Shown: piece by piece, positions 5,380 through 8,573 of the stretch
Layout of the letters: each line of letters opens with the position of its first letter
Numbering within the stretch: the first letter of the stretch is position 1
Source: an uncultured Opitutaceae bacterium
GTDB taxonomy: Bacteria; Verrucomicrobiota; Verrucomicrobiia; Opitutales; Opitutaceae
Direction of reading: 5' to 3'
Assembly: GCA_937902865.1 (NCBI GenBank)
Contig: CALFNJ010000204.1
Span: 1-8,573, forward strand
DNA length: 8,573 bases
Translations under genes and position numbers: made by a program
The notes under the pieces: model-generated
What the model was told of the DNA's origin: nothing
The model's database searches: none
What the model saw: only the letters and a program-made list of their open reading frames with translations

Positions 5380-5415
5380 GGTAAAGAGACCTGTTCTTAA
5401 CTCGGCCTGCTTACT

Positions 5416-7218
5416 TCAGAACTGATAGGCGACCACCGAGTCCTTGCCCTTGAAGTAGAAGATCCGGCCGGTGCTTTCGTCGGCCATGTAGTCGGGCTCC
5501 TTCGAACCGAGCGCGAGTTCACGGTCGGTTTCGCCGGTCGTGAGATTCACGCCGTAGAGACCGATGTCGCCCTTGCCGACCTTGGTCAGGATGTAGGTGT
5601 ACGCGGCGGTGGAGCTGGCCTGCGCCATCTGTCCGGCGCGCTTCTCGGTGTAGCGGTTGTAGCGGTCGAGCGCGCTCTGGATGTTCTGCATGCCTTCCTG
5701 GCCGCCGGACGTGAGGATGCTGCCGTTCTGCGCGACCTGGGCGTTACCCTGGAGGGAGGCGGCGGCGGTGACGGCGAACATCGCGATCGTCGCGAAGGCG
5801 TCGGACGGCGCGCCGTAGAAGAGCGACCATTTCTCCGACTTCGCCTGCGGGTCGAATCCGAGGAGGTGCTGCTTGCCCTGCACGACGATGTGGCCGCTCT
5901 GGCGGACGATCGCGACGGGCACGTCGAGGCGGGACTTGCTCGAGGACATGGTGGCTTTCGCGACGCCCATGAGACCGCCGGTCAGGCCGAGGCCGATCTT
6001 GGCGACGTCGCCACCGCCCATCTTGCGCTTGAACTCGATCGGCACGCGGAAGGTTTCCGTCGGCACCGCCGCGGCGCTGTCGAGGCCGACCAGATCCTTG
6101 CCGTCGGCGAACATCACCGTGTTGGTCTCGGGCAGCACCATCAGGTTGGTCAACCCGGCCTCGATGCCCTTCGCCTGGAAGAGGTCCTTGCCATCCGCCG
6201 CGCTGAGCACGACGACGCCGAGCGGCTCGGCGAGCTGCACCGCCTGGCCGTTGGAGAAATTGCCGCCGAAGCGGGCGAAGATCTTGTCCCCCACGATCTC
6301 GAGCTGGGAGACGATCGCGTTGTTGCGCGCCTTGAGCAGGCCCGCGTACTCGGAGATGCGCTCGCTCTTCCACAGCTGCTGGCCGCTGCGGCGATCGATG
6401 GCGTAAACGCTGCCGCCGCCCGCGCCGTAGATGCGGTCGCCGACGATGCGCAGGGGCGCGTAGGTTTTCTTCAGGCCTTTGTTGCCCGGGGGAAATTCGA
6501 TGCCCCACTTCACCTTGCCCGCGACGAGGTCGACGCAGTGCACGCCGAGGTAGCCGAGGTACATCTCATCGCCGTCGATCACCGGCTCATGGTAGCCGGA
6601 AAGGTCCATCGTCGGCATGAACCGGCCTCTGTTGTCGGCGAGGTGCAGCGGGATGGCGTTCCCCTTGGCGAACTTCGTCGCCCACTTGCGTTCGCCCGTG
6701 GAGAGATCGTGCGCGAAGAGGAAGATGCCGCTCTCGCTGCCTTCGGTCGTGTTGACGACGAAGATCACGAGGTTCTTCGACGGGACCGGAATCGTGTCGA
6801 GGTACTGGCCGGTGATCTGCGGAGCGGTCCAGAGCGTCTTGCCCTCGAGATAATCGAGCGCCTGGAACGTGACCTTGCTGTTGCCGATGCCGGCGAGGTT
6901 GTTGCAGATGAGGATCGGCGTGCCGGCGATCTCGCGGGCGTTGTGGATATTTGTCTTCGCGATGTCGTCGCGCTTCCAGAGGAGCGTGCCGTCCTCGGGA
7001 TTGAACGAGAGGAGCGCGCCATCCGTGCCGACCAGCAGCGTGCCGAGGCCGGTCAACTGGTGCCACTTGGCGTCGCCAGGGAGCTTCTGGGTCCAGATCT
7101 GTTTCGCCGACGCGGCGGCCGGAGCGGCGGCAGCGGCGGCATGGGAAACTGCGACCGCGGGGCTCGCGGCAAGCAGGGTCAGGGCGAACGAACGACAGAC
7201 AAACGAGGGTATGTTCAT
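5416..7218 (-). CDS. Exported PQQ-like beta-propeller repeat protein
   Basis: The 600-residue protein starts with a Sec signal peptide (hydrophobic core about residues 8-24, then an Ala-rich segment to about 38), so it is probably periplasmic. Repeated blade motifs of the type 'hxAhDxxTGxxhWxxxh' occur near residues 67-85, 120-133, 166-183, 226-242, 271-287, 335-351, 452-468 and 554-571; clear examples are VYAIDRRSGQQLWK and HDLSTGERKWATKF. This suggests an eight-bladed propeller like BamB or quinoprotein dehydrogenases. I do not see the paired cysteines and catalytic residues expected of a true PQQ alcohol dehydrogenase, so a scaffold or binding role is more likely than redox catalysis. Residues about 470-540 are helical and blade-unlike, an insertion in the last part of the propeller. 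The gene is alone on its strand with its own terminator. No clear Shine-Dalgarno sequence precedes the ATG. Function is unassigned. Confidence 0.87.
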   Translation of the reverse strand: MNIPSFVCRSFALTLLAASPAVAVSHAAAAAAPAAASAKQIWTQKLPGDAKWHQLTGLGTLLVGTDGALLSFNPEDGTLLWKRDDIAKTNIHNAREIAGTPILICNNLAGIGNSKVTFQALDYLEGKTLWTAPQITGQYLDTIPVPSKNLVIFVVNTTEGSESGIFLFAHDLSTGERKWATKFAKGNAIPLHLADNRGRFMPTMDLSGYHEPVIDGDEMYLGYLGVHCVDLVAGKVKWGIEFPPGNKGLKKTYAPLRIVGDRIYGAGGGSVYAIDRRSGQQLWKSERISEYAGLLKARNNAIVSQLEIVGDKIFARFGGNFSNGQAVQLAEPLGVVVLSAADGKDLFQAKGIEAGLTNLMVLPETNTVMFADGKDLVGLDSAAAVPTETFRVPIEFKRKMGGGDVAKIGLGLTGGLMGVAKATMSSSKSRLDVPVAIVRQSGHIVVQGKQHLLGFDPQAKSEKWSLFYGAPSDAFATIAMFAVTAAASLQGNAQVAQNGSILTSGGQEGMQNIQSALDRYNRYTEKRAGQMAQASSTAAYTYILTKVGKGDIGLYGVNLTTGETDRELALGSKEPDYMADESTGRIFYFKGKDSVVAYQF

Positions 7219-7521
7219 GCTGGGGGATTGTAAGTTGCTGAGCAGGAAGCGCCGAACCTAGGGAATTGGCCCCGCGACGAAATGGAAAAATCTACGTAGC
7301 GGCGGCGCCGGAATTAGGCCCACGGAACACACGGATGACACGGAATTCGAACCAGACCTTCTGCTTTCTGAGTATTCCGTGTGTTCCGTGGGCCCCTCAA
7401 TTCCGAGGTCCGGTAATTGGATGTTTTGTGGTGAGCAGTTTTTTGGCGTCTGACCATTGGGTTTGGGGATTTCTCTCGGTGGGATCGTTGACGCGCCCTC
7501 GGCCCGATGCTCTCGTGCCGC
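7219..7521. other. Divergent intergenic region between propeller and GYF_2 membrane protein genes
   Basis: Both flanking genes start here and run outward, so both promoters must lie in this 303-base gap. The centre is occupied by an inverted repeat (7317-7394). AT-richer stretches at about 7281-7296 and 7411-7470 are the likeliest promoter areas, but I cannot name -10/-35 boxes with confidence, and no Shine-Dalgarno sequence is seen next to either start. Confidence 0.5.
7317..7394. repeat. CACGGAACACACGG-type inverted repeat
   Basis: GGCCCACGGAACACACGGA (7317-7335) and its exact reverse complement (7376-7394) form 19-base arms around a 40-base loop. Weaker pairing continues outward, with CGGAATT on the left opposite AATTCCG on the right, and inward, with CACGGAAT opposite ATTCCGTG. 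The translated phrase of this repeat, reading like 'SSVCSVG' on the minus strand, is not a gene. Confidence 0.9.
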
Positions 7522-8448
7522 ATGTTCACGATCATCGGTGGCGACGGGAAGGAATACGGGCCGGTATCGGTCGAGCAGGTGCGTCTCTGGCTGATCGCCG
7601 GCCGCGCCAGTCTGGTCACCCGGGCGCGAAAATCCGGAGAGGAGGCATGGCGGCCGCTCGGCGACTTCGCCGAGTTTTCTCCCTACGCTTCGCCGGAACC
7701 ACCGCCGCTGGAGGAGTCCGTCATGCCGACGGGCCCGATCGACGCGAAGGCCTACGCCGACGCGCTGATCGCCCGGGCGGCTCCGCTCGATCCGTTGGAG
7801 TGCTTCGACCGCAGCTGGCGGCTGCTGAAAGCGAACTTTTGGCCGCTGGTCGGCATGACCTTGCTGGTCATCCTGACGTCCTGGGTGCTGTCCACGCTCG
7901 CCGGACATCTGCCGCGGCCTCGTTTTTATTTTGGCGAGATCCAGGTTTTCGGACCCGAGAATCTGGTGAACCTCTTCCTGGGCACGGCGTTCACCGGCGG
8001 CCTCTACTATTATTATCTGAAAAAGCTCCGCGGTCATCCCACGCAGATCAGCGACGCGTTCCACGGATTCACCGTCGCCTTCCTGCCGCTGTTCCTGCTC
8101 GGGATCGTCAGCTCCGTGTTCATCACTTTCGGGCTCATCTGCTTTTTGCTGCCGGGCATCTATTTGGCTGTCGCCTATTCGTTCGCGCAGCTCCTCATCG
8201 TCGACAAACAGCTGTCCTTCGGCGACGCGATGAGCGTCAGCCGACGCGTGATCTCGGCGCAGTGGTGGCGGATGTTCGCCCTTCTCCTGCTCGCGATGCT
8301 CGTCGCCCTTCTCGGACTGGTGGGCTTCATCATCGGCATCTTCTTCACGCTGCCGCTCGCTTTCGGCGCGCTGGTCTGCGCCTACGAAGCGCTGTGCAAT
8401 CCGTCACGCCGATCGCCAGTCAGCGACGCCTCGAGCCCGCGGCAGTGA
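7522..8448 (+). CDS. GYF_2-domain multi-pass membrane protein
   Basis: From the ATG at 7522 the protein has 308 residues. Residues 1-52 form a GYF_2 (DUF4339) domain: MFTIIGGDGKEYGPVS, then VRLWLIAGR and EEAWRPLGDF, the usual 'G..yGP...eql..w...G.i......r......W..l' pattern. A proline-rich linker (about 53-66) leads to a membrane domain with about five or six hydrophobic segments (near 106-128, 148-166, 184-204, 206-227, 252-273 and 274-291). LGTAFTGGLYYYYLKKLRG and the later WWRMFALLLLAML resemble DUF975/glycerophosphodiester-membrane-like integral proteins common in these bacteria. The GYF_2 domain is expected to face the cytoplasm and bind a partner. An ATG five codons earlier (7507) is possible; 7522 is preferred because homologous GYF_2 domains begin at that methionine. 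The function is unknown and the neighbouring genes give no clue. Confidence 0.85.
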   Translation: MFTIIGGDGKEYGPVSVEQVRLWLIAGRASLVTRARKSGEEAWRPLGDFAEFSPYASPEPPPLEESVMPTGPIDAKAYADALIARAAPLDPLECFDRSWRLLKANFWPLVGMTLLVILTSWVLSTLAGHLPRPRFYFGEIQVFGPENLVNLFLGTAFTGGLYYYYLKKLRGHPTQISDAFHGFTVAFLPLFLLGIVSSVFITFGLICFLLPGIYLAVAYSFAQLLIVDKQLSFGDAMSVSRRVISAQWWRMFALLLLAMLVALLGLVGFIIGIFFTLPLAFGALVCAYEALCNPSRRSPVSDASSPRQ

Positions 8449-8457
8449 TTCACTGCT

Positions 8458-8488
8458 TATCTGGAACTCAGGAAATCAGGAACGGAAG
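8458..8488 (-). repeat. Dispersed CTGGAACTCAGGAAATCAGGAA repeat, copy 2
   Basis: TATCTGGAACTCAGGAAATC continues to AACGGAAG and is the inverted counterpart of 5243-5274, differing by one base in length. It lies 9 bases after the stop codon of the GYF_2 gene. The rest of the window (8489-8573) shows no gene, hairpin or recognisable site; a six-base-pair stem, GCAGTG/CACTGC at 8442-8456, spans the stop codon but lacks a T tract. Confidence 0.85.
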
Positions 8489-8573
8489 CCCTCCTGATCC
8501 GATCGCACACCAAAGCGCGGAACTCCCGAAACATACCAGTTTCGCTTCGCAATCTTCGTGTGCCCGAGGCTCG

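Larger units (their letters stand above)
5003..5415. other. Gene-free repeat composite between converging yhbY and beta-propeller genes
   Basis: This 413-base stretch has no believable coding frame. In order it holds AAGTA-rich sequence (5003-5035), an apparently unique segment (about 5040-5100), the left arm of a wide inverted repeat (5111-5145), a 20-base perfect hairpin (5166-5185), CAAAATCAGAATCAG (5191-5205), a CTCTGCGCCTCTGCG fragment (about 5208-5222), a dispersed repeat also found at the window end (5243-5274), the right arm of the wide repeat (5300-5334) and an intrinsic terminator (5352-5379). Confidence 0.75.

Noticed and set aside
5866..7233. 455-codon open frame on the plus strand
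   Set aside because: It lies opposite the propeller gene, whose signal peptide, blade motifs and terminator are clear. The plus-strand peptide is rich in Arg, Glu, Asp, Ala and Val with no recognisable domain, as expected of an antisense shadow in high-GC DNA.
8442..8456. GCAGTG/CACTGC stem as terminator of the GYF_2 gene
   Set aside because: Only six base pairs, overlapping the stop codon, and no T tract follows.
8489..8573. Possible start of another gene or RNA at the right edge
   Set aside because: No open frame with a plausible start and no tRNA-like fold or conserved motif could be made out in these 85 bases.

Overview
The window is high-GC bacterial DNA with compact protein genes. The gaps between them are filled with several families of short inverted repeats. 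The repeat vocabulary (CACAGAGGCACAGAG-type, CACGGAACACACGG-type and GGGCGGCCCGCCC-type arms), the rarity of strong Shine-Dalgarno sequences and the gene content fit a Verrucomicrobiota genome of the Opitutaceae kind. That placement is an inference from style; the window holds no rRNA or other phylogenetic marker.

Layout, left to right. (1) 1-275 is the 3' end of a TonB-dependent outer-membrane receptor. (2) 276-542 is a gap dominated by a long hairpin repeat. (3) 543-2146 is a two-gene operon, msrP-msrQ, the periplasmic methionine-sulfoxide repair system: a Tat-exported molybdopterin reductase and its haem-bearing membrane partner. (4) 2147-2307 is a second hairpin of the same family, lying between the converging msrQ and hydrolase genes. 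(5) 2308-3459 (minus) is a membrane-anchored alpha/beta hydrolase of the HGGG/GxSxG type. (6) 3460-3831 is a repeat cluster: a GC-rich inverted repeat, a GCAAAAAGGCGCAGA inverted repeat and one lone CACAGAG arm. (7) 3832-4533 is an RsuA-family rRNA pseudouridine synthase, and 4685-5002 is a YhbY/CRM RNA-binding protein. Both are plus-strand ribosome-related genes, separated by a 39-bp-arm inverted repeat that begins on the last base of the synthase stop codon. (8) 5003-5415 is a gene-free composite of repeat fragments ending in a clear intrinsic terminator for the next gene. (9) 5416-7218 (minus) is an exported PQQ-like beta-propeller protein with an unusual helical insertion. (10) 7219-7521 is a divergent intergenic region with another inverted repeat. 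(11) 7522-8448 is a GYF_2-domain multi-pass membrane protein. The last 125 bases hold one more dispersed repeat.

Functional links are clear only for msrP-msrQ, and plausible for the synthase and YhbY pair (ribosome maturation). The other genes look like independent housekeeping or envelope functions. I found no defence system, CRISPR array, transposase, tRNA or rRNA. The most notable signal is the intergenic repeats: at least six sequence-distinct families occur in 8.6 kb, most as inverted pairs, sitting at gene ends and in places supplying stop-codon context or misleading extra coding frame.
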